Below, piece by piece: positions 34,012 through 42,622 of a stretch of 64,000 nt of DNA. The stretch spans positions 70,798 through 134,797 of the forward strand of contig CAWAZL010000001.1 in NCBI GenBank assembly GCA_963786495.1. The letters are read 5' to 3'. The notes under the pieces are model-generated. The model searched no databases. It had not been told where the DNA came from and saw nothing but the letters and a program-made list of their open reading frames with translations. How positions within the stretch are numbered: the stretch's first letter is position 1; each line of letters begins with the position of its first letter. The DNA comes from JALZKA01 sp963786495. GTDB lineage: Bacteria > Actinomycetota > Thermoleophilia > Solirubrobacterales > 70-9. A program made the position numbers and the translations under genes.

Positions 34012-34749
34012 CTAAACCCGGCGAAACGAAGACGCGAGCTGGCGCGCGTTCTCGGGGGCGAAGCCTTCCCAGTCGTTGTTGAAGTAGGCGTAGACGTCCG
34101 TCTTCTGGCGCCAGGCGGCGATTCGCCGTCGCCAGGTGTCGATCTCCCCCGGCGCATACTTGCCGCGGATCCCGTGCGCGCCGCGGTGAAAGCGGATGTA
34201 TGCCCAAGTCGCTGTGACCTCGCGAGTCACGAACGGGAAGCGGGGATCGTCGCCCGTGACCAGTGCCGCGTCGTGGGCGCGAAGGAGCTCGTAGGTGTCC
34301 TTCTTGAACCACGTCTCGTTTCGGAACTCGAAGCAGTGGCGCCCCGGCCGGTTGTCCAGGACGTTGAGAGCGGTCTCGAGCCGCTCGAGGTCCTGCTTGA
34401 AGTTCGGCGGCAGCTGCCAAAGGACGACCGCGAGCTTCCCCGCCTCCTCCAGCGGCTCGAGGGCCTGGAAAAACCTCATGGAGTACTTCTCGAAGCTGAG
34501 GAGGCGCTTGATGTGCGTCGTGTAGCGGCTGCCCTTGACGGCGAAGCAAAAGCCGTCCGGCGTCTGCTCGGCCCAGCCCTTGACGGCTGCCTCGGTGGGA
34601 AGGCGGTAGAAGGTGTTGTTGATCTCGACCGTGTCGAAGATGGATGAGTAGTGCTCGAGCCAGAGGCGCTGCGGCAGCTTCTCGGGATAGAACGCACCGC
34701 GCCAGTCCTTGTAGACCCAGCCCGAGCAGCCGATCCTGACCGGCCTCAC
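34012..34749 (-). CDS. DUF72 (YecE-like) protein
   Basis: A 245-residue TIM-barrel-like DUF72 protein. It opens VRIGCSGWVYKDWRGAFYP, then YSSIFDTVEINNTFYRLPTE, WAEQTPDGFCFAVKGSRYTTHIK (in part), VVLWQLPPNF, FEFRNETWF, and ends with YAYFNNDWEGFAPENA. All the usual landmarks are present and the length is normal. Molecular function is not established, although YecE-type proteins are widespread. Its ATG overlaps the end of the upstream MBL-fold gene by 4 bp (34746-34749), so the two are translationally coupled. The HDAC-like gene lies just upstream in the same minus-strand operon. Confidence 0.9.
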   Translation of the reverse strand: MRPVRIGCSGWVYKDWRGAFYPEKLPQRLWLEHYSSIFDTVEINNTFYRLPTEAAVKGWAEQTPDGFCFAVKGSRYTTHIKRLLSFEKYSMRFFQALEPLEEAGKLAVVLWQLPPNFKQDLERLETALNVLDNRPGRHCFEFRNETWFKKDTYELLRAHDAALVTGDDPRFPFVTREVTATWAYIRFHRGAHGIRGKYAPGEIDTWRRRIAAWRQKTDVYAYFNNDWEGFAPENARQLASSFRRV

Positions 34750-35606
34750 GCCGCTGCCACCTTGGCCACGTTGTCGCGGTGAACTGTTTCATAAGGGTCG
34801 TGGAACGTGATCGCTCCTTCGGAGAGCTCCTCCGCGACGAACTCCCGCAGTGGCAGGTCGCGCAGGCTCTCTTCGTCGTGGCTCTCGATGAGGCGGCGGA
34901 TGTATGCCTGCGTCGCGCCGATGAACGCCGGCGCGTAGCCACCGTTCGCGATCACGTCCGGGTCACCGTGCGCGGGCAGGATCTGCTCCGACCCGAGCTC
35001 CGCGAGCCGGTCGAGCTCTGAGAGATGCGTGTCGAGCGACTCGGGCTCGTCCACGAAGGTGACGGTGTCCTCCAGCGTGTCGCCGGCGAACAGGATCCGC
35101 TCGGTAGGCAGCCACAAGACGGCCGCATCGTCGGAATGGATGTCGAAGTGGATGAGGTGGGCGTCGCGCGAGCCGATCGTGAGCGAGAGCCGCTCATCGA
35201 ACGTTCGAGTGGGAGTCAGCACCGAGTCAATCGGCGGAGGCCCGCTGAGTGAGCCGCTCTCGATCGCCTCGCGGTTTGCCTCGAGATGCCGCGCCGTCCG
35301 CTCGGTCGCGATGACCTCACAGTCGGAGAAGGCGCTCGCGCCTGCGATGTGGTCGAGGTGCCAGTGGCTGAGCACGACCGTGATCTCGCTGACTCCCCGG
35401 CGCTCGAGCTCGGCGCGCATGAACCCCCCGCGATCGGGTGAGGTGTGGGTGTCATAGACGAGTGCGGAGTCACTTTCGACGATCGCGTAGCTCGCGAGGC
35501 CCAGCACGAGGTCGTACTCCACCCAGTTGGCGCCGTCGAGCGTCGCGCCCTCATCGCGGCCGTCGTAAAAGGCGAGGATGCCAGCGCTTGGTTCAAGGAC
35601 CCGCAC
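34746..35606 (-). CDS. MBL-fold metallo-hydrolase
   Basis: A 286-residue metallo-beta-lactamase-fold protein. Metal motif SHWHLDHIAGAS (HxHxDH) is followed by a later His in HFDIHSDD, the bridging Asp in FAGDTLED, and the last His in ILPAHGDPDVI. A C-terminal helical extension (YIRRLIESHDEESLRDLPLREF) may cap the active site. Substrate unknown. It lies between the HDAC-like and DUF72 genes, 8 bp after the HDAC stop, so it belongs to a three-gene operon. Confidence 0.88.
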   Translation of the reverse strand: MRVLEPSAGILAFYDGRDEGATLDGANWVEYDLVLGLASYAIVESDSALVYDTHTSPDRGGFMRAELERRGVSEITVVLSHWHLDHIAGASAFSDCEVIATERTARHLEANREAIESGSLSGPPPIDSVLTPTRTFDERLSLTIGSRDAHLIHFDIHSDDAAVLWLPTERILFAGDTLEDTVTFVDEPESLDTHLSELDRLAELGSEQILPAHGDPDVIANGGYAPAFIGATQAYIRRLIESHDEESLRDLPLREFVAEELSEGAITFHDPYETVHRDNVAKVAAA

Positions 35607-35614
35607 GGCCGAAC

Positions 35615-36685
35615 TCAGGTTGCGTCCTCGAAGCCGGTGAGCGCCGCCACCACGAGCTGCGCGATCGCATCGAGGTCGTAGCCACCCTCCTGGACGAACA
35701 CGGTCGGCATGCCTGCCGCGGCGAGCATCCGGCCGGCCGCGGCAAAGCCGCCGGCGGTCGCGTTCAAGGGCGCCTCGGGGTCACCGCCCGCGGCGTCCAC
35801 GCCTAACGCGACCACCAGCGCCCGGCACGCGCCGTCGATTGACCACGACACGAGCCGTTCGATCGCTTCCACCCACATGTGATCGTCTGCGCCGGGATCC
35901 AAGGGCACGTTCAGGTTCGCGCCCGCGCCCGGACCAGCGCCCGTCTCGCCGGTGAACCCCAGGAAGTGCGGGAACCACCCGGCCGCGGGATCCACGTGGA
36001 CCGATCCGGTCAGGACGGAGCCGTCTTCCCAGAAGATCGATTGGGCGCCGTTGCCGTGATGGGCGTCGATGTCGAGGAGCGCGACGGGGCCTCCCAGCGA
36101 GTCGCGCAGGCGGGCAGCGGCAGCGGCGGCGTTGTTCAGGTAGCACGAGCCGCCGAACGCGTTCCGTGTCACGTGATGGCCTGGTGGGCGGCAAAGGGCA
36201 TAGGCGGCCCGCTCGCCTTCGGCAACCAGGTCGGCGGCTGTCAGGGTTGCGTCAACCGCTGCCCGGGCGGCCGTCCACGTCCCGGGGCCGATCAGCGTCA
36301 TCGTGTCGAAGCAGAAGGTCCCCGCCCGCGCGGCCATGTTGGTTGCCGGCTCAAAAGGTCGTGAGCCGACCAGGCCGGGGTGGGGGAAGAGATAGGGAAC
36401 GACCCGGTCCTGGCCGGGTTCCTCGGCGAGCCCGCTCGAACGCCACTCTTCCCACGCCGTGCGCAGGTACTCGACCATCGCGGGATCGTGAAGTGACAGC
36501 GCTTCGGCATCGGAATGCTCTTTCGCCGGTGTGATCCGGGTTCCGGCCGCTTCCAGCTCCTGGCGGATTCGCTCGACGCGGTCCGGCAGCTCGGTGCCGG
36601 GAGTGCGAACGCCCACGTACACCTCGCCGCCGGGCTCGTGAAGCCGGTGGCGGTCGCTCCAGACGACTGGCATAGTGACCCCCAT
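35615..36685 (-). CDS. Histone deacetylase-like / acetylpolyamine amidohydrolase
   Basis: A 356-residue arginase-fold deacetylase. Zinc-site and catalytic blocks are present: ALCRPPGHHVTRNAFGGSCYLNN (in part; catalytic His pair), LLDIDAHHGNGAQSIFW (metal Asp and His), a Tyr/His region HFLGFTGETGAGPG, GVDAAGGDPEAPL (third metal Asp) and VFVQEGGYD. Bacterial members remove acetyl groups from polyamines or other small amines. That is of interest because the operon starts 162 bp from a divergent gene set for diamino acid catabolism. Two ATGs, at 36685 and 36673, are both plausible; neither has a strong Shine-Dalgarno sequence. Confidence 0.88.
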   Translation of the reverse strand: MGVTMPVVWSDRHRLHEPGGEVYVGVRTPGTELPDRVERIRQELEAAGTRITPAKEHSDAEALSLHDPAMVEYLRTAWEEWRSSGLAEEPGQDRVVPYLFPHPGLVGSRPFEPATNMAARAGTFCFDTMTLIGPGTWTAARAAVDATLTAADLVAEGERAAYALCRPPGHHVTRNAFGGSCYLNNAAAAAARLRDSLGGPVALLDIDAHHGNGAQSIFWEDGSVLTGSVHVDPAAGWFPHFLGFTGETGAGPGAGANLNVPLDPGADDHMWVEAIERLVSWSIDGACRALVVALGVDAAGGDPEAPLNATAGGFAAAGRMLAAAGMPTVFVQEGGYDLDAIAQLVVAALTGFEDAT

Positions 36686-36706
36686 CCGCGTATCGATAGC
36701 ACGCTC

Positions 36707-36757
36707 GTGCCAGCACCACGTGTGCCAGGCACCACGCTCGGGGCCTGCCCCTTAGCG
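36707..36757. repeat. Cluster of short palindromes upstream of kdd
   Basis: GTGCCAGCACCACG (36707-36720) is followed by the near copy GTGCCAGGCACCACG (36722-36736), whose GTGCC-A-GGCAC is a perfect palindrome. Then GGGGCCTGCCCC with TTAGCG lies at 36740-36757. The last unit resembles the GGGGACAGGCCCC elements at 37888 and 48902. It lies in the 162-bp divergent region between the HDAC-like and kdd genes. Confidence 0.6.
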
Positions 36758-36803
36758 ACCGAACTGGCCAACCCTGTCCCCGAAGTTCATCCGAAAGTGC
36801 CCA

Positions 36804-36832
36804 TTGACGATCGGGGTGCCCGGGAATAGCTT
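36804..36832 (+). promoter_or_regulatory. Sigma-70-type promoter of the kdd operon
   Basis: TTGACG (36804-36809), a 17-bp spacer and TAGCTT (36827-36832), the best -35/-10 pair seen in the window. Initiation near 36839 would give a leader of only about 8 nt before ATG 36848, consistent with the absence of a Shine-Dalgarno sequence. TetR (39130) is a candidate regulator, but no clear operator palindrome overlaps this promoter. Confidence 0.6.
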
Positions 36833-36847
36833 CCTTAACGACCGTTC

Positions 36848-37933
36848 ATGAAGATCGCCACGCACGGAGCGGAGATCGCACTCGAGGTCGGCGCCGACCG
36901 TGTCGTCACCCCGCCAGGATTCCTTCCCCAGCCCGCCGAGAAGCTCGATCCTTCAGGGCCCGTCCGCCCGCATGAGCTCGAGATCGCGGTCGAGCGCCTC
37001 TGCCTCGACTCGACGTCGCACCGCCAGATCGCTGAGAGCGCGGGTGGTGACGCCGACGCGATGGCTGCCCGCATCCTGGAGATCGTCTCTGGGCGGGGCA
37101 AGATGCACAACCCGGTGACCGATTCGGGCGGGATCCTGACCGGCGCCGCGAGTGCAGTTGGCGCCGAGTTCCCCGACCCTCCGGAGATCGGCACGGCGGT
37201 CGTGACCCTCGCGTCGCTCACCCTGACGCCGCTTCGCCTTGACGAGGTGACCGGCGTAGACCCGGCATCGCCGCAGGTGGGCGTGCGCGGCACCGCGTAC
37301 GTCTGCGCGAGCGCCGCGTGGACCGAGCGTCCCGTGGATCTCACACTCGAGAAGGCGCTCGAGGTCCTGGACGTCTGCGCCGCTGCCTCCCACACGCGCG
37401 ACCTCGTGCCGGTTGACGGCAGCGTTTGCGTGCTGGGGGCAGGCCACGCCGGGAAGCTCGCCCTCGCTGCCGCGCGCGACGCCTCGCCGGCCTCAACGCT
37501 GACCGTGGTGGACGTGGACCCGGACGTCGTTACCCGAACCTGCGAGCACGGTCTGGCCGACGTCGGTGTCGCGACCGACCTGCGCGACCCACTTGGTGCG
37601 CTCAGGGCGATCCGGGCGGCTGGGGCGCCGCCGGCGGACCTCACCGTGGTCGTGGTCAATGCGACCGGATGCGAGGCCGCTGCGATCCTCAACACCGCGC
37701 CGGGGGGACGGATCCTCTTCTTCTCGATGGCGACGAATTTCGGCACCGCCGCGCTCACCTCCGACGGGCTGTCGTCCGACGCGCGCATGGTGATCGGAAG
37801 CGGCTTCTCGCCCGACCACGGCGCCTACGCCCTCGACCTGGTCCGGCGAAACCGGGGTCTGCGGGAAGCGATGGGCGTCGAACTGCTGGGGACAGGCCCC
37901 TTAACAATGGAACCCACCGGGGAGACGGCGTGA
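36848..37933 (+). CDS. kdd: L-erythro-3,5-diaminohexanoate dehydrogenase
   Basis: A 361-residue MDR-like NAD-dependent dehydrogenase matching Kdd of lysine fermentation. Blocks include VVTPPGFLPQPAEKLD, ERLCLDSTSHRQIAESAGGDA (in part), RGKMHNPVTDSGGILTG, VVTLASLTLTPL, the NAD motif VCVLGAGHAGKLALAAARD (about residue 195), VVVNATGCE, and ILFFSMATNFGTAALTSDG. It oxidises 3,5-diaminohexanoate to 5-amino-3-oxohexanoate. The next enzyme in that pathway, Kce, is encoded two genes downstream, which makes the assignment firm. The last codons overlap a GGGG/CCCC palindrome (37888-37908), so the C-terminus (LLGTGPLTMEPTGETA) may have been altered by repeat insertion. Its stop overlaps the thioesterase start. 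Confidence 0.88.
   Translation: MKIATHGAEIALEVGADRVVTPPGFLPQPAEKLDPSGPVRPHELEIAVERLCLDSTSHRQIAESAGGDADAMAARILEIVSGRGKMHNPVTDSGGILTGAASAVGAEFPDPPEIGTAVVTLASLTLTPLRLDEVTGVDPASPQVGVRGTAYVCASAAWTERPVDLTLEKALEVLDVCAAASHTRDLVPVDGSVCVLGAGHAGKLALAAARDASPASTLTVVDVDPDVVTRTCEHGLADVGVATDLRDPLGALRAIRAAGAPPADLTVVVVNATGCEAAAILNTAPGGRILFFSMATNFGTAALTSDGLSSDARMVIGSGFSPDHGAYALDLVRRNRGLREAMGVELLGTGPLTMEPTGETA
37888..37908. repeat. GGGGACAGGCCCC element, copy 1
   Basis: A 21-bp block (GGGGACAGGCCCC followed by TTAACAAT) identical to 48902-48922. It lies within the last codons of kdd. GGGG and CCCC can pair across a five-base loop. Confidence 0.75.
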
Positions 37934-38313
37934 GCAGTCACGAGGTGCAGATGCGCTGGCGTGACCTGGATGCCCTCGGGCACGTGAACCATCCCGTCGT
38001 CCTGACCTACCTGGAGGAGGGGCGGGACGCGTTCTTGGCACAGCGCGGGATCAGGCGTGACGAGTACGTCGTCGGGCGCTGCACCGTTTCGTACCAGGGC
38101 GAGATCGACCCGGCGATGGGCTCGGTCATCGTCGAGTGCGAGGTCGCCGAGCTGGGAACGTCGAGCGTGAAGACCCGCGAGCGAATCATCGACTCGGCCG
38201 GCGTGGCGCTGGTGGAGGCCGAGTTCGGGATCGTTCTGTGGGACCCCGAGCGCCGCGCGTCCCGCCCGATCACCGACGAGGAGCGAACCGCGCTCGAGAA
38301 GGGAGATGCATGA
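37930..38313 (+). CDS. 4HBT hot-dog acyl-CoA thioesterase
   Basis: A 127-residue single hot-dog protein of the YbgC/FadM (4HBT) type. The motif MRWRDLDALGHVNHPVVLTYLEEGRDAFL (quoted in part: RWRDLDALGHVNH) has the catalytic Asp region and HVNH. The rest is a beta strand-rich hot-dog sheet ending VLWDPERRASRPI. Between kdd and kce it probably hydrolyses a CoA thioester of the pathway (for example 3-aminobutyryl-CoA or acetoacetyl-CoA). The functionally analogous ammonia lyase Kal is also a small hot-dog protein, so a lyase role is a less likely alternative. GTG at 37930 overlaps the kdd stop (GTGA), with GGGGAG 7 nt upstream. Confidence 0.8.
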   Translation: MSSHEVQMRWRDLDALGHVNHPVVLTYLEEGRDAFLAQRGIRRDEYVVGRCTVSYQGEIDPAMGSVIVECEVAELGTSSVKTRERIIDSAGVALVEAEFGIVLWDPERRASRPITDEERTALEKGDA

Positions 38314-39137
38314 GCTGGAACTCGGACCCCGTGGTCATCACCTGCGCAATCACCGGCGCGGACGTCTTCCGCGAGAACAACCCGAACATCCCGTACACGA
38401 CCGAGGAGATCGCCGACTCCGCGATCGAGGCGGCCGAGGCCGGGGCGACGATCGTTCACCTCCACGTCCGCGAGGACGACGGCACGCCGTCAGGAAGGCC
38501 GGAGCTGTTCGTTGACGTAATCGACCGCATCCGCGCGAAGAGCCCGGTCCTGACCATGGTCTCGACCGGCGGCTCGAACGACATGACGATCGAGGAGCGC
38601 ACCACCGGCCTGGAGGCAAAGCCGGACATCTCGGGAGTCGAGTCGGGGTCTATGAACTTTGGCGACGAGACCTTCATCACCCCGCCGCCTGCGGGGCGCG
38701 GGATCGCCAAGCGCGCGCAGGACGAGGGCATCGCGCTGGAGGTCGAGGTCTTCGACGTCGGGCACGTGGTCAGCGCCGTGAAGTGGCTCGAGGACGGCGT
38801 GATCCCGGGCCCGATGAAGATCAACCTCGTCTTCGGAGTGCCCGGCGGCATCGATGCCTCACCCGAGGCGCTTGACGCGATGCTGCGGCCGCTCCCGCCC
38901 GAGACGTTCTGGACGGTCACCTGCATCGGGCGCCACCACCGCCGGATGCTCGGCCTCGCCCTCCTGAAGGGCGCGCCGGGCATCAGGACAGGGCTCGAGG
39001 ACGTTGCATACATCGAGAAGGGCGTCCACGCGCCCTCGAACGCGGCTCTGGTCGAGATGGCCTGCGAGATGACGAGGTCATTGGGCCGCACGGTCGCGAC
39101 CCAGGAGCAGGCGAAGGAGCTTTTAGGGCTTGGCTGA
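38310..39137 (+). CDS. kce: 3-keto-5-aminohexanoate cleavage enzyme (BKACE/DUF849)
   Basis: A 275-residue TIM-barrel BKACE enzyme. It opens PVVITCAITGADVFRENNP, then ATIVHLHVREDDGTPSGR (zinc-binding HxH), VLTMVSTGGSNDMTIEER, ISGVESGSMNFGDETFI, LEVEVFDVGHVVSAVKWLED (in part), INLVFGVPGGIDASPEALD, and RTGLEDVAYIEKGVHAPSNA with the last zinc-site Glu. Kce condenses 3-keto-5-aminohexanoate with acetyl-CoA to give 3-aminobutyryl-CoA and acetoacetate. BKACE enzymes vary in substrate, but kdd beside it supports the lysine-pathway assignment. ATG 38310 overlaps the thioesterase stop (ATGA), with GGGAG 5 nt upstream. Confidence 0.9.
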   Translation: MSWNSDPVVITCAITGADVFRENNPNIPYTTEEIADSAIEAAEAGATIVHLHVREDDGTPSGRPELFVDVIDRIRAKSPVLTMVSTGGSNDMTIEERTTGLEAKPDISGVESGSMNFGDETFITPPPAGRGIAKRAQDEGIALEVEVFDVGHVVSAVKWLEDGVIPGPMKINLVFGVPGGIDASPEALDAMLRPLPPETFWTVTCIGRHHRRMLGLALLKGAPGIRTGLEDVAYIEKGVHAPSNAALVEMACEMTRSLGRTVATQEQAKELLGLG

Positions 39138-39783
39138 CGCGGCGACAGTTGCCTCGCGCGCAGACCGGCGCTCTTCGCGCCAGCGCGGCCCCGCGACGCG
39201 TGAGGACATCCACGCGGCGGCGCTCGACCTCTTCGCTCGCCTTGGCTACCACGCGACCTCGATGCGGGCGATCGCGGCTGCGGCCGGCATCCAGCCCGCC
39301 GCCATCTACCACTGGTACCCCTCGAAGGAGGCTTTGCTGGTCCACCTCCAGGACGACTTCATGGACCGCCTCACGGAAAAGCTCGAGGCGGCGATGGGCG
39401 CGCAGGAGCGCCCGGCGCTGAAGCTCGCCGCGGCGGTGCGCGAACACGTCGTCTTCCACGGCCTCAACACGAGAGCGGCGTTCGTGACCGATTCCGAGAT
39501 CCGCGCGCTCGGGCCGGCGGCCAAGAGCCGCCTCATTGCCCAGCGCGACGCCTACCAGGACATCTTTATCGAGGCGACGGAGAGCGGCGTGCGGGATGGC
39601 TCGCTCCGCGTCTCGAATCCCAAGGTTGCGATGTACTCGACGCTCCTCGCCTGTACCGGCGTTGCGCTGTGGTTCGACCCGAATGGCTCTCTCTCCCTCG
39701 ACGAGGTGGCGGACCTCCAGGTCGAGCTCGTGCTTTCCTCGCTCGGCGCCGAGCCGAAGCTGATCGAAGAGGCGACGGCGTGA
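39130..39783 (+). CDS. TetR/AcrR family regulator
   Basis: A 217-residue one-component regulator. An N-terminal HTH (IHAAALDLFARLGYHATSMR, AIAAAAGIQPAAIYHWYPSKEALL) is followed by an all-helical ligand domain. It is embedded in the catabolic operon: a TTG start at 39130 overlaps the kce stop and its own stop overlaps the carboxypeptidase start (GTGA). It therefore most likely senses a pathway intermediate, such as an acyl-CoA or diamino acid, and autoregulates the operon. The leading 20 residues are a polar, probably disordered, Arg/Ala stretch. Confidence 0.88.
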   Translation: MADAATVASRADRRSSRQRGPATREDIHAAALDLFARLGYHATSMRAIAAAAGIQPAAIYHWYPSKEALLVHLQDDFMDRLTEKLEAAMGAQERPALKLAAAVREHVVFHGLNTRAAFVTDSEIRALGPAAKSRLIAQRDAYQDIFIEATESGVRDGSLRVSNPKVAMYSTLLACTGVALWFDPNGSLSLDEVADLQVELVLSSLGAEPKLIEEATA

Positions 39784-40766
39784 ACCGCGTCAAGCCACCC
39801 GCGCTGCCGGACAATGCGACGATCGCCGTGGTGGCCCCGGCGACGGCGCCGCAAACGCGCTCGGACCTGGAGCAGGCGGTCGACTACTTCGAGTCGCGAG
39901 GTCATGAGGTGCTCCTGGGGCAAAACGTGCGAAAGGTCCACGGCTACCTGGCAGGCACCGACGCGGAGCGCGCCGAGGACCTCCAGTGGGCGCTGTCCGA
40001 GCCGGGCATCGACATGGTCCACGCGTATACGGGCGGCTACGGAACGGCCCGCCTCTACAAGCTGATCGACTGGGCCGCGGTAGGAGACCCGCGGATCGTC
40101 TGCGGGTACTCGGACCTAACGGCGCTCCATCTAGCGCTTGCGAAGCATGCGAACTGGGTGACCTTCTACGGCCCGAACATCCTGCGCTTCACCAGGCGCA
40201 AGGACGACTACCCGCTCACGCCCGAGACCGAGGAATGGTTCCACCGGGCGTTCAAGCCCGAGCCTTTGGGGCGGGTGTTCGAGGATCCGGAGAACCCCTA
40301 CGTCTTGACTCTTTGCGGCGGCGCGGGGGAGGGCCCGCTTGTAGGCGGTTGCCTGACGCTTCTCGCCTCGAGCATTGGCACGCCTTACGAGTTCGACGCA
40401 GAGGGCTGTGTCCTCATGGTCGAGGACCTGAACACCGACCCCTACCTGGTCGATACCGCGATCAACCACCTGATCCTCGCGGGAAAGCTCGACGGCGTGA
40501 AGGGTTTCGTGTTCGGCACCGACGTGAACCTGAAGGATCAGACGATCCCGGAGGAGCCCCAGTCCAACCTCTCGATCGAAGAGATGCTCGACGAGTTGAT
40601 CGGGCCGCTGGGAATTCCCGCGATCGCGAACGTTCCGGTTGGCCACGGGAAGCACATGGCGACGATGCCGCTGGGCGCGCGGGTGCGCGTCGACGGCGAC
40701 GCGAAGACCCTCGAGATCATGGAGCCGGCCGTTGAGCGGCCAGGCGAACAAGGAGGAAACGAGTGA
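39780..40766 (+). CDS. S66 family L,D-carboxypeptidase / MccF-like serine peptidase
   Basis: A 328-residue S66 peptidase. The N-terminal half has AVVAPATAP, AYTGGYGTARLYKLID and the nucleophile block VCGYSDLTALHLALA (Ser in GYSD). The C-terminal half has CVLMVEDLNTDPYLVDTAINHLI (in part; catalytic Glu) and ANVPVGHGKHMATMPLG (catalytic His). LdcA enzymes trim the terminal D-Ala from murein tetrapeptides, and MccF relatives cleave peptidyl-nucleotide antibiotics. Beside a peptide importer it may act on imported murein or other unusual peptides. GTG 39780 overlaps the tetR stop, and its stop overlaps the GTG of the substrate-binding protein gene. Confidence 0.88.
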   Translation: MNRVKPPALPDNATIAVVAPATAPQTRSDLEQAVDYFESRGHEVLLGQNVRKVHGYLAGTDAERAEDLQWALSEPGIDMVHAYTGGYGTARLYKLIDWAAVGDPRIVCGYSDLTALHLALAKHANWVTFYGPNILRFTRRKDDYPLTPETEEWFHRAFKPEPLGRVFEDPENPYVLTLCGGAGEGPLVGGCLTLLASSIGTPYEFDAEGCVLMVEDLNTDPYLVDTAINHLILAGKLDGVKGFVFGTDVNLKDQTIPEEPQSNLSIEEMLDELIGPLGIPAIANVPVGHGKHMATMPLGARVRVDGDAKTLEIMEPAVERPGEQGGNE

Positions 40767-42592
40767 AACGGTTCAGGGTCATCATGGCGGTCGGGATGGC
40801 GATCGGATGCGCGGGGGCGGGCCTCTACGGCGCGAGCGCCTCCGCGCAGGACTCCGGTTCAGCGCGGCGAGGAACGATGTCCTGAGGATCGGCTGGTCGC
40901 AGGATCCGAAGACCCTGAACCCCTTCGTCGGCGTAAACGAGGAGGAGTACACGATCTGGGCGATCAACTGGGAGCTCCTGATCAACTGGGACCCGAAGGA
41001 CCTGTCGCCGGCCCCTGGCATCGCCGAGAGCTGGGAGGTCTCGGAGGACTCGAAGACGATCACGTTCAACCTCGTGAAGGGGGCGAACTGGTCGGACGGC
41101 GAGCCGATCACCTCGGCGGACGTCAAGTTCTCGCTCGAGACTCTGGGCGAGGAGGGTCTGCTGTTCACCGGCTACACGAGCAACGTCACGTCGATCAAGA
41201 CGCCGGACGAAAACACGGTGGTGCTCGAGCTGAGACGGCCGGACGCCCGGATGATCGGCGGCCTCTACGTCTACGTGCTGCCCGAGCACATCTGGGGAGA
41301 GGTGTCGGAAGACGACCGCAACGGCGCGTACCAGCCCGAGATCCCGATGGTCGGGAGCGGCCCTTACATCGTCACCGAGTTCAAGCGCGGCCGGATCCTG
41401 CACATGGAGGTCAACCCGGAGTGGCGCGGCGAGAAACCCGGATTCGAAGAGCTTCAGTTCATCCGTTACGGATCACAGGACGCTGTGGAGCGCGCGCTCA
41501 CCCTTGGCGAGATCGACTTCATCACCGAGGTCGAGCCGGCGACGTTCGAGCGCATGAGCAGCCAGGAAGGCATCGAGACGATCAACTCGCCTACGTACGC
41601 CTTCACGGAGCTGGCCTTCAACCTCTGCTCTGCAGAGGACTGCCCCGACGCGCAGTTCAACCCTGCGATCCAGGACGTTGCGGTCCGCCAAGCCACGGCG
41701 TATGCGATCGACCGCGAGCGAATCAACACGATCGCCACGCAGGACACGGCTTTCGTTGCCCACGGCCTCTTGCCGTCTTTCTACAAGGACTTCTACGAGA
41801 TCCCTGAGCAGGACTATCCATTTGACCCGGAGATGGCCGAGCAGATCCTCGACGAGGCCGGCTGGGAGCTGAACTCGGACGGAATCCGCGAGAAGGATGG
41901 CCTGGTCGCCTCCTTCGACCTCTTACGCCCGCTCGGAGTCGCCCTACACCGTGCAGATGGCGAAGCTGATCTCAGAGCAAGCCGCGGAGGTCGGCATCGA
42001 GTACAACGTCCAGATCGTCTCGACGGACAAGCTCACCGAGCTGACGGTCCGCAAGGAAAACGGCAAGCCGGCGCCGGAGTTCGACGCCTTCATCTGGGGC
42101 TGGGGCGGCGACCCCTATGACCCGAGCTACCTGCTCGGGCTCATGACCAGCGATCAGATCGGCTCGTCATCCGACGCTTTCTACTCGAACCCGGAGTACG
42201 ACCGGCTGTACGAGAAGCAGTTGACGCTGGTGGGCGACGATTTGATTGAGGAGCGCCGCGAGGTGATCCAGGAGATGATCGCGATTCTCCAGGAGGACCT
42301 GCCGTACATCACCCTCACGTACGACCCCGATCTTGAGGCTTACAACACCGACGCACTCGGCGACGTCGAGCGAGTGTGTCCGGCGGAGACGGGAACAGCC
42401 TGGTGTCAGCAGGTCTCGGCAGCGCCGCTGGTCGCGCTCGAGCCGGGATCCGGGAACACGGCGGCCGGGACCACGTCAGGGCTGCCCGGCGGCGTTGCGG
42501 CGCTTGCCGGCTTCGCGATCGCAATCGGCGCGTTCATGCTGGGTCGCGCGCGCGGCCGGAGGGACACCGAGCCACTGGAGCTGGATGCGTAG
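40763..42592 (+). CDS. oppA: Peptide ABC transporter substrate-binding protein, two frame breaks
   Basis: An SBP_bac_5 family binding protein of about 610 residues after joining. GTG 40763 gives a signal peptide (VIMAVGMAIGCAGAGLYGASA). A missing base near 40860 leads into RNDVLRIGWSQDPKTLNP, EYTIWAINWELLINWDP, SWEVSEDSKTITFNL and GSGPYIVTEFKRG. An extra T near 41925 leads into ESPYTVQMAKLISEQAAEVG, FIWGWGGDPYDPSYLLG and NPEYDRLYEKQ. The C-terminus ends in a membrane helix (AALAGFAIAIGAFMLGRARG), so the protein may be tethered at both ends or at the C-terminus. Both breaks are single-base and conserved on each side, so errors are likely. It binds oligopeptides outside the membrane for the four genes that follow. 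Confidence 0.88.
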
Positions 42593-42622
42593 TTCCAGCA
42601 ACGACATGAGGGGCGCTACCTC

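Noticed and set aside
36804..36832. A TetR operator over the kdd promoter
   Set aside because: No convincing 14-20 bp palindrome overlaps the -35/-10. The nearby palindromes belong to the repeat cluster.
37930..38313. 3-aminobutyryl-CoA ammonia lyase (Kal) assignment
   Set aside because: The context fits, but the RWRDLDALGHVNH motif is that of 4HBT thioesterases. Kept only as an alternative.
41915..41935. Split of oppA into two genuine genes
   Set aside because: Removing a single T restores one uninterrupted binding-protein frame, with conserved residues on both sides.
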